From Oryzias latipes (lineage: Eukaryota > Chordata > Actinopteri > Beloniformes > Adrianichthyidae): a DNA stretch of 64,000 nt. How positions within the stretch are numbered: the stretch's first letter is position 1; every line of letters begins with the position of its first letter. Shown one piece after another: positions 40,601 through 52,050 of the stretch. Where the stretch lies: positions 5,933,307 through 5,997,306 of the forward strand of contig NC_019866.2 in the NCBI RefSeq assembly GCF_002234675.1. Direction: 5' to 3'. The translations under genes and the position numbers were made by a program. The notes beneath the pieces were generated by a model, which worked only from the letters and a program-made list of their open reading frames with translations, ran no database searches and was not told the DNA's origin.

Positions 40601-41990
40601 CCTCTTTATTCAGACGTGGCTTGAGCCAGTTTTTGACACCATTCAGGTCCAGGTTGACGCCAACCAAACCCAGCTTTCCTCTCCTCTTAATGAGCTGGTC
40701 CGGCTTCACCACCAGCCGCTGCAGGAGGAAGACAGGCGTGATCACTTCATCTGGGCTCAAAGTTTCCATTTGAAAAGACAACATTTAAATGCTTAATGCC
40801 AGTTTTAGGTAATTCATCATTTAGCTCAACTTGAAGCCTTCATTAAAGTCCAACTCCGATCATCTTTTGATCTATTCTAAAAGCGTTCCCAGTGATCTTT
40901 TAATTATAATTATAATTAGGCTGTTTTTAGCCAAAATCCTGTGTTGTTTTTTATGACATGGTTTCTGCAAAGCGGCAATAATTCATCAGAAATTCACCTC
41001 TGAGTCGTGGGAGGGACCATTGGTGCAGCTCTCTGTAGTCTGCTCCTGATTCACAACAATTTGAATAAAGAATTCCCCAGAAATGCAATTTTGAGCTTAA
41101 TTTATGTCCTCCATCATCAGAAAAATACAACAAGAACATGTTAAAAACACTGTTTTCATCGGGGTGGGTCTTTGATGAGTTGGGTTTAATAGGAATCCCT
41201 CTTCTATCATCCACCCCTACATGACAGCGGCACCATAACATCCTCCCCCACCACCACTTTTGCAAGTCAAATCTAGAGGATGACTTATGACAGTGAAGCC
41301 ATTACTGCCGAGCTGCTTGCCAGTGAAAGGAGGAGGGAGCTGGGGGCGGGGGGGAGGGGTTAATGTGATTTCCTGATCAATTGTACGGCACCACACATCT
41401 CCGTGGATCTGCCCTCCACAATCTTTTTACCCTTCAGATAGAAAACCGACAGAGACAGACAAATGACGACGTCCCTGCAGCTGGATAACTTTATTAAGCT
41501 GCACTGCAGACTGTCCATCTGTGACAGCATTTCTGCAAGGATGCTGAGAGGAAAAGTAACAAAAAACAAAGTGGGCTTTAAATCTAACAGTGAGATTGAG
41601 AGTATCTGTCGCCATTTTCTCGTGCGCTTTTACTTTGCGTCATTTGCACTTAAGGAAAAGACTGACCACTCCCAACGGTGACGTCACCAGAAGACTCTGG
41701 CTCCTTTGCCAGACTGAGGAACTGCCTCTATAAATAGAGGATTGTTTACTGCCATCTGCAGGGGGGGCCGTACTTTAATGAGACGGTAGATAGGCGTCCA
41801 CGTATATTTCTGTCACGACCACCTCTTACCTCTGTGAGGAGCCACGGGTGCTCCTGCGTCAGTTTGTCAAAGTTGGTCTCCGGAGTCACGTTAGCATAGC
41901 GGAATCTGTTCTGGACCGCAGCTGATGAGAAGATGAACTTGTAGAGGAACTCCTTCCCCGTCTGCTCAGAGATGGCCTTGGCTGACATGA
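25604..41990 (-). CDS. acly: ATP-citrate lyase, cytosolic acetyl-CoA synthesis
   Basis: Twenty-seven coding exons, minus: 41988-41830, 40718-40596, 39037-38975, 38899-38709, 36961-36882, 36415-36285, 35485-35367, 34489-34353, 34248-34187, 34105-33988, 33909-33758, 33214-33121, 32783-32642, 32559-32391, 32311-32207, 32119-31923, 31855-31774, 29923-29813, 29726-29599, 29505-29412, 28340-28186, 28100-27950, 27866-27723, 26360-26247, 26159-26077, 25873-25797, 25698-25604. This gives 1091 aa (human 1101). The enzyme turns citrate, CoA and ATP into acetyl-CoA and oxaloacetate for lipid synthesis and histone acetylation. The N-terminal ATP-grasp/CoA-binding half opens [18 protein letters not shown]. 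The phospho-histidine loop is [12 protein letters not shown] (His about 750), and the citrate-synthase-like C-terminus has [16 protein letters not shown] and ends EHMSM. The ATG lies two bases after an acceptor, so a 5' non-coding exon must exist. Confidence 0.97.
26433..26817 (+). mobile_element. tRNA-derived SINE with perfect 12-bp target-site duplication
   Basis: In an acly intron, opposite to the gene. The head has RNA polymerase III boxes: A-box-like GTGGCGCAGTGG (26442) and B-box GGTTCAAGTCC (26487). The body is the widespread fish sequence with GGAGTTTGCATGTTCTCCCC and CCCTGCGACAGACTGGCGACC, ending in an ATGAATG-type tail. AAGTTTATTGAT occurs on both sides (26421-26432 and 26818-26829), marking a fairly recent insertion. 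Confidence 0.9.
30430..31348. mobile_element. hAT-like MITE in an acly intron
   Basis: Left end TAGGGCAGGGTTGACAAAAT; right end read inward TAGGGCTGGGTTTCACCAAT, so the termini are inverted. Flanks TAAGAAAG (30422-30429) and TAAGAGAG (31349-31356) form an 8-bp target duplication with one difference, the hAT hallmark. Internal GAATCGAT-like repeats are typical of these elements. It has no transposase frame, so it is non-autonomous. Confidence 0.82.
34555..34795 (-). mobile_element. LINE RT C-terminal remnant next to a DNA-element end
   Basis: The minus strand encodes a worn [22 protein letters not shown] segment, like the LPGKRxRGRPKRRxxDxxKED C-terminus of fish RTE-type LINEs. Beside it (about 34700-34795) the minus strand starts TACAGTGGGGCAAAAAAGT, the familiar terminal sequence of a fish Tc1-like MITE. 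Both are fragments within an acly intron. Confidence 0.5.
35486..36284. other. acly intron, nothing recognised
   Basis: About 800 bp between two acly exons. Apart from A/T-rich sequence and an A run near 35659, I see no repeat family, ORF or RNA gene. Confidence 0.4.
37275..37500. repeat. Family A fold-back copy
   Basis: Starts TACCCACTCCAATCATCTT and ends, in inverted order, AAATCAAAAGATGATTCCCAT next to GGTCTTTA. The inner arms (GGTCTTTTAATTATGATTAT and ATAATCATAATTAAAAGACC) also match each other inverted. So this copy is nearly one long inverted repeat with a short centre. Confidence 0.7.
38420..38520 (+). repeat. Decayed SINE head
   Basis: GCCTCACAGCAAGGTGTTGG followed by TTCAAATCTTGGCAGGG matches the tRNA-like head of the SINE at 26433, with many changes. 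Only about 100 bp is recognisable. Confidence 0.45.
39750..40240 (+). repeat. Family A element, longest forward copy
   Basis: About 480 bp in an acly intron. It starts ACTCACTCTGATCATCTTTGG and ends TTTTCAGTGGGCTGGGTCT. Inside are CTGCAGAGTCGCAGAATA, TAGCTTACAGCCCCTCACA, GGATCCATCGGAATGGAG and ATCAGAAAAATGCCACAAGA. It is the best single reference for the family within this window. Confidence 0.7.
40838..41185 (+). repeat. Family A element, internally deleted forward copy
   Basis: Ends are AAAGTCCAACTCCGATCATC and, inverted, AAAGACCCACCCCGATGAAA, showing the terminal inverted repeat most clearly. The 5' block AAAAGCGTTCCCAGTGATCTTT and 3' block ACAACAATTTGAATAAAG are present. The central GC-richer block of the 39750 copy is missing. 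Confidence 0.7.
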
Positions 41991-44341
<2,351 letters not shown>

Positions 44342-44620
44342 CTATTTTGTGTCGCTGAAGTGTGTCGTGTCCGGGGATGCCTGCTGTGTCACGCTGCTTT
44401 CCCCGCCTGCGTGGATCAGCCTGTTTCTTGGAGATGAACCGTCGCTTCTCGCCTGTTTTGTTTGGCAAAGGTAATCTGACGATAGACTCGCCGAAGCTTC
44501 CTGGCCTCTGATTGGCTCCTTCTTGTTGGGGCGTTCAATGCCCCTCGGAAATTTCATAATTGACCATTTTTGTGGGGGGTCACTTTTTAAAATGCGAAAT
44601 TTCACTTAAGAAGTTTGACT
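44342..44620 (-). promoter_or_regulatory. Probable acly 5' non-coding exon and promoter
   Basis: The minus strand has a strong donor, ACAAAATAG then GTGAGTCATT, at 44342, in a GC-richer island of about 200 bp. An inverted CCAAT box (TGATTGGCTCC) lies near 44508. The acly ATG exon needs an upstream spliced leader, and this is the best candidate on the correct strand. The transcription start is not defined by sequence alone. Confidence 0.5.
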
Positions 44621-44945
44621 CCGTGTAAATGTGAGTGATGGGTGTGTGATATATGTTACCCTGCGACAGAGCTGTCCAAGGTGTCCCCTGCCTTCGCCCA
44701 TCAAAGGTTACTCTCGCATTTTCTCTTTATTTTTTTGTTTCATTTTATTTTTTATTCCCTTTTGTGTTTGTTATTAATTAGTATTTTTTAAAGAATGTAA
44801 CACGTTTGTTCTGTATTCAGAATTCTATTGTACATTATATGTGCATAATTGTTGTATTTTCTTGTTTTGTATGTTGCAATTGTTCAATAAAAAAAATAAA
44901 ATAAAAAAAAGACCCCTAAAAGGCCAAACGGAAGTAGATGAATGA
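44620..44945 (+). mobile_element. Truncated SINE split by a LINE 3' tail
   Basis: GTGAGTGATGGGTGTGTGA, then CCCTGCGACAGAGCTGTCCAAGG, and later AAGGCCAAACGGAAGTAGATGAATGAATG belong to the same SINE family as 26433. Between them (about 44705-44920) sits a T-rich stretch ending TGTTCAATAAAAAAAATAAAA, like the 3' end of a fish L1-type LINE with its A-tail. Confidence 0.6.
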
Positions 44946-44974
44946 ATGTTTGACCCCCGTGTACGGAGAAGTTA

Positions 44975-45032
44975 CGAACATGTTAACCATTCTAATATAT
45001 ATATATATATATTAGAATGTTTAACATGTTCG
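44975..45032. repeat. 22-bp-arm palindrome with AT loop
   Basis: The left arm CGAACATGTTAACCATTC plus TAAT and the right arm 45011-45032 are inverted copies with a single mismatch, separated by 14 bases of AT. It could extrude as a cruciform. Confidence 0.9.
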
Positions 45033-46375
45033 TTAATTCCGACCAAGTAATGAAGCCTTCAAAATAAAATACATTCTTAAAAGGTGCTGCAATCATAGAA
45101 TTTTGTTTAATGTTTAGGAAAAGTAAAAAAATCTAACTCAGAATTTAAACTTATTTGTCTTTAACAAATATTTACTTCATTTTCAATTAAATATTCTCAT
45201 CATCTGCAGAGAAAAAAAATCTGGAACATAAAGCTTGTAAACGTGTCCACTCGTTTTGCCACAAAATAGCAATAACTTCGCTGCATAGAAGGTCAATTAC
45301 TGGACACTGAGGTAATTTGTAGAGAGGTATTAAAACCCGTTTCTTCAGGCAACTGTGATAAAGATCAAGAGGAAGCCACGTTGACTTAAAACCACCATGC
45401 AGAAACTCAGATGAAGTTACTTGTGCCCCTTGGTGGCTAACTCTTTTAGTTACAAGTTGTAATAAAAAAATTAGAGCCAGAAGTTATTCTTCTGTTTACT
45501 GCAAGGACATGCTGAGTGAAAAGCATCAATGCCATTGAAGAGACGGAAGGTCCTTGGAGCAAAGCATTTTTATTAAGTGTACAAAACAAGTGCAAAAATA
45601 GTGATTAAGAGCTACACAATGTAGGACTTGCCCTTCAAAAATTACAGAGTACAAGTTGAAATGCAGTACATGACGTGCTTCTCAAAGAGTGTGGTAAGAA
45701 AGGATTACAAAAAATGAACTTGAATTCACAGCATTTCATAAATATTAAGTGCAACTTCAGAAACAAAATGTCAGATTCAACAGCGTTCTCCCTTTTTCAA
45801 ACTAGGCACGATATGAAGATTTCACAACAAAGACTGTCTGACATTCGCACTAATACATCACTTTGGCCCAGGTTCTATCAAATGTCTTAGGCTGTACGAA
45901 CAAAACTGACCGCATGGGTTTGCACTGAACACCATGTGAAGATCTACAGAACGTTTCAGAGGCAGAGCTATTTCTAGAAGGTGCCATGTGTTCCTGTACT
46001 AAAGAAAATATAATAATCAGGTTGCATGCAATTATTTCTCTCACACCTGTATACTGATGAGTAGAAAGAAAGAAGTTTTTCTGATAGATGCAGCTTGTGG
46101 GAGGGACCTAAGTTCAACTGACACTAAGAGGATCATGGGAAATCGGAAGATGCAACTCTGGCACTAACAGCAGAATGGGATAATGAAGCATACTGACAAC
46201 AAGCCTCAGCAGAAGGCATCTCAGGCTGTGGTGCAAATCAACATTAAAAAGGCACGCAGCTCGTGGTCGAGTGGATGAGTTAACTGAAACCCCCCAAACA
46301 CTGCACAAACCTTCAACAAAGTGAGCCCAAGGTATCATCAGCTGCTTAGAGATCACATTTCCAAGACTGTTTGGG

Positions 46376-48454
46376 TTACAGTATGGAACACTTCTTTTGC
46401 TTCTTCTTCTCTGGTTCCTTTTTGGGTGGCTCTTGCTCCTTGTATGCATAAAAGCTGGAAAAACAGGCGGGAACGGCAATGGGCTCTCTGAGTGTGAGCA
46501 TCCACCTTCCTTCACCATAATAGATCAACGAGCCCAGCTCCATCTCAAGCGGCTCCCCCTGCTGGCCCTCTTTCTGCAGCGCAAGGATTTGGAGCAGATC
46601 TACCCCCGTCTGAACGGGCTCTGTGCCCTCTGCGCAGCCCAGAGTGATGTGGGCGCGACTTCCCTGGGGCAGGGAGGCGGCTGCGGCGACGGCCGACTCC
46701 ACCTCCTTCTCAGCATCAGCTGGCCACAGGAGAAGCTGCTCCTCGGTGAGGCTCACTCTGGCCCCCGCGGTGCGAGGGGTGACAAAGAGAGCAGTCAGCG
46801 ACAGCTCAAACACCGACCCATAGGCACTTCTAACCGCCTGGAGAAAGGATTGAAAAGATTAATACAACAAAACCAACAACAACAAAACCTGAAAGGGCAC
46901 AGAGCAACAAAATAAAATAAAATCAGTTCTTACTGGATTTTGTGCATACTCTTTGGAACCCTCTACTTTTCCATAGTTGCAGAACTTTGTGGTGCAGTGC
47001 AAAGTCCCATTGGCTTTGTAGTACTGCTCCAGATCCACCTCCTTCTCAGCTTTTCCTGTGACTTTAAATAAAAGATGAGATGCAAGTGAGTTCAAATGAA
47101 GGCATGACTTAATAGAGGAACCTTAGAGGAACTCACAGTCAATCAGGTGTTTCTTGAAGGCTTCCAGCGTGTCCAGAGTTTTCAGGAAGTCCATGGATGT
47201 GCACCGGATCTTCTCCTGCACCGCTGGCAGGAGAAACCAGCCAAAGTAAAGAGGAAGGGACAATTCCTCGTGCTGGACTTTCATTGCCTCCAGTTTGGCC
47301 TCGTCCAGTTGGCGCTTCGTCTTCTTTGCCAACTGTGCGACATCTAGTCTCCACTCAGTTTGTGGCTCCAGGAAGATCAAAACCAGGTTGTGCTCCTCAG
47401 CCATCTCCCACAAGCGGGCCACGCGGTCGTGGATGTGGTTGGTGTCATCCACCACTATTAGCACAGATGAGGCTCCGCCTTCCTTGCAGCAGGTGACCAC
47501 AGCTTCATCCAGAGCTTTGTACCCCTCTGTGGACTGCTCTGGATTTTCTGGCTTTATGCCGTGGGCGTCGGCAGAGATCACAGAGCAGAGGTCTTTATAG
47601 GAATCTGCTATGGCACGGGCCAGAAAGCTCTTGCCGCTTCCTGGAAGGCCTCTGAGGACCACAAGGGTACGAGAGACTTTCAAGGCATCTTTGGTCTGCT
47701 CCTGATTCAAAAGGGCAAAAGACAGTGAGCCAGAAGCTGGAGCCACATCTTCCTTCTGAGCCTCTTTTGGTTCTGATTGAACACCTTCAGCTTGTGCTGG
47801 CTCAGCTGCCATTACAGAAGCAGACTGAGCATGGATTTCCTTTCCAGACTGAGCCGAGTCACCTTTTCCACCCTCAGCTGATCCCTCCTCTGACGCAGCA
47901 GCTTGTGCTGGCTTTTCTGAGGAAAGCTCTTCCCCCACTGCTGGTTCCTCCTTGGTCTCCTGTTTGGTGGATGGTTCTGCAGCTGGCTGCTGTTCCACAG
48001 CTTTTGAAAGCACCGCTTGCTCTTGCACTTCAGTTACCGGAGCTGGTTCTGCTGATTTCTCTGGCTCCGGTTCAGGAGCACCTTCTGCCAGATGAGTTTG
48101 TAAAGTCGGGAGCTCTGGATTGTTCTCTGGCACAGACGGTTGTTCGGCAGCAGCAACTGGGTCAGAAGCCTTTTCGGTCGAGTTATCTGGTTCAGATGGG
48201 GCCACCAACTCCACACCTTCTGACTTTTTGGCGTCTTCATCAACCAGAATTTCCGTATTTTCCTGGTTTTCTTCTGCAATCTGTCCTGCCACTTCTTCTT
48301 CAGCTTGATCATTTACTGGCGACTGCTCGGGAGCTTCGACAGCAGCTGCTGGTTTCTCAGGCTCCACTTTTTCCTCTCGATTTTCCATAACCGCCACCTC
48401 CTCTTGATTCGGAGCCTCCGGCATGTCTAAAACCTCACTCTTCTCAGTATCCAT
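46376..48454 (-). CDS. cnp: 2',3'-cyclic-nucleotide 3'-phosphodiesterase with long acidic N-terminus (RICH-like)
   Basis: Three coding exons: 48454-47137, 47061-46934, 46837-46376, giving 635 aa (human CNP 421). The first 240 residues are a Glu/Pro/Ala/Gln-rich low-complexity leader. Next comes a polynucleotide-kinase-like P-loop, GLPGSGKS (269-276). The 2H phosphoesterase domain has both catalytic tetrads, HCTT (461-464) and HITL (545-548). The protein ends Cys-Ser-Ile-Leu, a CaaX prenylation box. CNPase hydrolyses 2',3'-cyclic nucleotides to 2'-nucleotides and binds membrane and tubulin in myelin. Goldfish and zebrafish homologues called RICH are induced in regenerating optic nerve and share the acidic leader. 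The last residue Leu favours geranylgeranylation, whereas human CNP ends CTII. Confidence 0.95.
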
Positions 48455-49620
48455 GCTTGTATTTGAAGCTTAGCGTCGCTCACCACCGTGTACCTTAAAC
48501 ACAGCCACAAAACCCAGCATTTACTGACAGTAAACTGCACAAACTAAAAAAAAAGAAAAGATCATATTTAAATCTCCATTTCCAGAATTTGTGCTCATCA
48601 TTTTTTAAGCTAAAAAAGATTTAAAACAGGAAGTTGTGCAAGAAAAGGAGTTAAAAATGGGCCAAAACCACTTGCACAATGTGGTTTTTGACCCTTGAAC
48701 TGAGCGCGTGAGGCTACAGAATTGATTTTTCTAGGTCTATGCAAACAAAAGGGGCGTGGTAAAAAAAGAAGCATTTTTTTAAGCATTTAATTTAGCAGCT
48801 TTATAGAAGCATTCGTAGGAGTTTGGACACCAAACCTCGCCTCCAGACAAAGGCTAATTAAGGAAATGCACGAGTGTTTATTGAATATAGTGACTTGCGA
48901 AAGCTTCCTTCGACAAATTAGAAAGATTAGAAGTTGCATATTAAAAAAGAGCCAAATGAAACTGTTTCTTAGAGAAAGAGGAAGAGCTAAAAAGGCGAAT
49001 CCGTCAGGCGTAAAAGAAGACAGATAACGAAACTGAAGCACTATTTTCCAGGTTCCACAAATTAGTACAACCTAAACAAATTGAAATCAAATTTAACTTA
49101 AAAATATTAGTTAATAATAAAATAATATTTTAAACATTTGTTTTAAAGCGAATATTTTGGCTAATTTATGTTGGTTTGGTGCGGTGGGGAGTGGCGTGCA
49201 CATTTAGCACGCGAGACAAAAACGATTTCTCCCCGCCAGGCGGACGCTCAGTCCTCTCTGCAACATCACAAAAAAAACACGCGAATAGTCTGGTTAACTT
49301 TAGTTAGCGTGGGAGAAATTAGTTAAACTGTTACCGTAACGAGCTAGCATCAACTGGACGTGCGCACGTGCTGTAGTAGCCTAGCATGTGAAAGGTTTTC
49401 TGAAACGCCGCTTACCAGTTGAGTAGCAGTGAAGCTGGAGGTGCTGCTGTGCTGACCACGTTATTGTCCCTCTGAATACAATGACAACGCGGCGCTGGCC
49501 GCAGACACGTTACTCTGACGAGGGAGGGGGGATTCAAATAAGAAAAAAAAAGGAAAACTCCCGGGAACGCGCAAGTGGGCAGGGCCAGGCACGCCCCTGC
49601 CAACCGGAAGTGGGCGGCAC
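48455..49620 (-). promoter_or_regulatory. cnp 5' intron, non-coding exon and promoter
   Basis: A donor (CAACTG then GTAAGCGG, minus) at 49416 ends a probable non-coding first exon that begins around 49500. Upstream, 49560-49620 is GC-rich with CCGCCCACTTCCGG, a GC-box next to an ETS-type site. A long acceptor-like stretch precedes the ATG. The position fits a TATA-less promoter. Confidence 0.5.
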
Positions 49621-51207
49621 AGGAATATAAAATATTGTAAATAGTCATTTCTAATAAAAATACTAATAAATTAATAAAACATTTCATCTAATTTTTGAGA
49701 CAAACTTGTTGTGGCTTTTGTTCAGGTCAAAGAAATTAACAGAAATGTGTATTTCCTTAGAATTTTACACGTTTACAGAAAGTTTATGTTTTTTAATGCA
49801 TTTCATTGTCTGTTAATCCTGGGTTTTTTTAAATCAAAAAATTTCTTCAAATTGGTAAAGGAGTTATGGGTGTTCTTCATACAAATGTTCACAATGACAC
49901 GAGAAAACACAGAAAAAGATTTCATCTCCTTCTGTTGAAACATCAGATTTTACTGCAGGGGTGTCCAAATATGTGAGGGCCAGCCAGTCAGCCTGCATTG
50001 TTAAACCCATTTGATAAAAAAAAAAAAAGAAAAAATACAAATGAACCATTTGATGAAACCATTTTGAAAGGGAATACTTTGTATAACACAAATATTTTCA
50101 AATACATCGTTTATCTAATTTACAATAAATTTCATATTTGAAGACCAGAACTGAAGTAATGAAAAAGTCTGTCTAAAAAAAAAAATCCACCATAAATGTG
50201 GTTCATATGAAATGCTACATATTAATATAAACTTATACATTGAAGTCGTGGAAACAGGAAAACGACACAAATCTGTATCTTCTTCAGAAGTAAAACCTCT
50301 GTGGTTTTGGTCACAGAAACCAATACATTTGTTTTTTTGGATCTGGCCATTAAGGCTCTGAAGGACAAGTAGCCACAGGCTGTTGTCACAGGTAAACTAG
50401 TGTAAAATGTAATTTAGCAAATCCATTTCAAGCAGCTTGTAGCTGGTACAATTTTGAACATGAGCTGCATTTAGCCCATGGGCCAGACTTTGGACATGCC
50501 TGTTTCAGGCTAACCCAATCATCTAAGATCTATACAAGAAAAACTGTTATTTGGGTGCAATAAAGATCTGTGATGTATTATTTATCGATTGCATGTCAAC
50601 ACTTAACCGGAGCCAAAAAGAATAAGAATTCAAAGCATTGGCGACCTACTACTGTATCTTTGATTGTGGATGCATTATTTCAATAATGATTTAAATAGGT
50701 AAAGCAGCCAAATGTTGCCTCACTTGAAATCCATTAGAGCCAACTGACTGTTAAATTCTTTTGAAAAATAGAGACTAAAAATCGTTCTCTAAAGAAAGGC
50801 CCTATATGCATAAATACATTTAATCACTAATGATTTTAGAACTCTATTTATAGAACGATAATTTACTTATCCAATTTTGGTGAAGCAGCTTCCCAACAGC
50901 TCATGCAAATGTTTAGATGTTACTTCTTCTATCAACCAGAATAATAACTGCAGCATCAGCAAGTCAAGAATTTTTTGAGGGTGTGGAAAAATGCTCAAAT
51001 CAAAAATAGTGGTAGTTTCTGCTATTTTTTTTTTTTTTAAAAAAAGGTTCATGTTAAAAATAAACAAGCGCTGGTTCACAGGAAACTCAACACATGAAAA
51101 TAAGCTCTGGTAAAGCACACCTGCTTTCATTGTTCCAAAATAATCTTCGCACACAACATACAAACAAGTGATTTGCACACTTACAGAGAATGTGAACCTG
51201 TTTTTAA

Positions 51208-51388
51208 CCCTTGTGCATTGACATGTTCTCCCTACCATGACAAAGGTGGATAAAGGTGGAAAGATTTTATGTAATCCATGGACACCAGTGAAGATCCCAA
51301 ATCATTGAAGAAAAAAGGTTCAGAGCACTGTCTAGTGGGTCTAGATGACCCAACTCCCAACGTTAAAGTGCCTAGGATAGCACAGGGG
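51208..51388. mobile_element. TTAA-type MITE (piggyBac-like), copy 2
   Basis: 181 bp flanked on both sides by TTAA. It is the reverse-oriented relative of 2136-2340: CATTGACATGTTCTCCCTACC, AAGGTGGATAAAGGTGGAAAG and GGGTCTAGATGACCCAACTCC are shared. It lacks a 24-bp block just inside its left end that copy 1 keeps. Confidence 0.8.
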
Positions 51389-51869
51389 TTAAGTCAGAGG
51401 AATGAAAGAGAATGTTGAATTTTGAGATATGTACATTTCCAACAAAATAAATGTCCAGTGACACTTTGAGCATGACTTAATGGCAGTCAGATGCATGTAA
51501 ATCTGTACATATCAGATCACAAATAACAGACAACCCACTGCAAGTGTCTCCTTCTCAAACTGTAATGGATTACATAAGAGTATATTGAAAGTAGCAGAAA
51601 TGTTGTGACTTAAAAACTGTTTATTTATAACTTGTGAAAGTGGCCACTGAGCATAAAAGGTTGCACGCCTTTTTTTCTAAAATTACTACAGAGACAATAT
51701 TGTGGCACAAATCTTTGCAAAATTCCAAAAGACAAGAAAAAAGTGAATTTTTGAGTCCTTTACGTAAACATTATTTCCACATCAGTTACCACTGAAGACT
51801 TGAGTTATAACTAAGATTTTAGTTTGCAGAATAAACTAAATAACAAAGACCAACTCTCAAGTTACATGT

Positions 51870-51965
51870 TTTTGTAGCATTTTTCTGATAATTGAGGATA
51901 TTAATAATAAAAATTATATTTCTAAGTATTTCTTTATTCAAATCTTAGTGAATCAGGAGCAGACA
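51870..51965 (-). repeat. Family A fragment in the odad4 3' UTR
   Basis: Contains GTAGCATTTTTCTGATAATTG, TTTCTTTATTCAAATC and GTGAATCAGGAGCAGACA, one end of family A in reverse. On the odad4 strand this supplies TTTGAATAAAG, the first AATAAA after the stop codon. Confidence 0.65.
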
Positions 51966-52050
51966 GAAAATTTTGACATTTTGAAAAAGATTGTAGAAGC
52001 TACAATGTTGATGACGGTCATTTCTTTGCATTGTACCACTGAAGAAGTCT

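Larger units (their letters stand above)
49621..52050. other. Spacer between cnp and odad4; repeats only
   Basis: A/T-rich. It holds the TTAA MITE at 51208-51388 and a fragment of family A at about 51870-51965. I see no gene in the remaining 1.9 kb. Confidence 0.5.

Noticed and set aside
47725-48390. 221-codon plus-strand ORF, Leu/Pro/Gln-rich
   Set aside because: It is the antisense shadow of the Glu/Ala/Pro-rich leader of cnp; the low-complexity codon usage leaves the opposite strand open.
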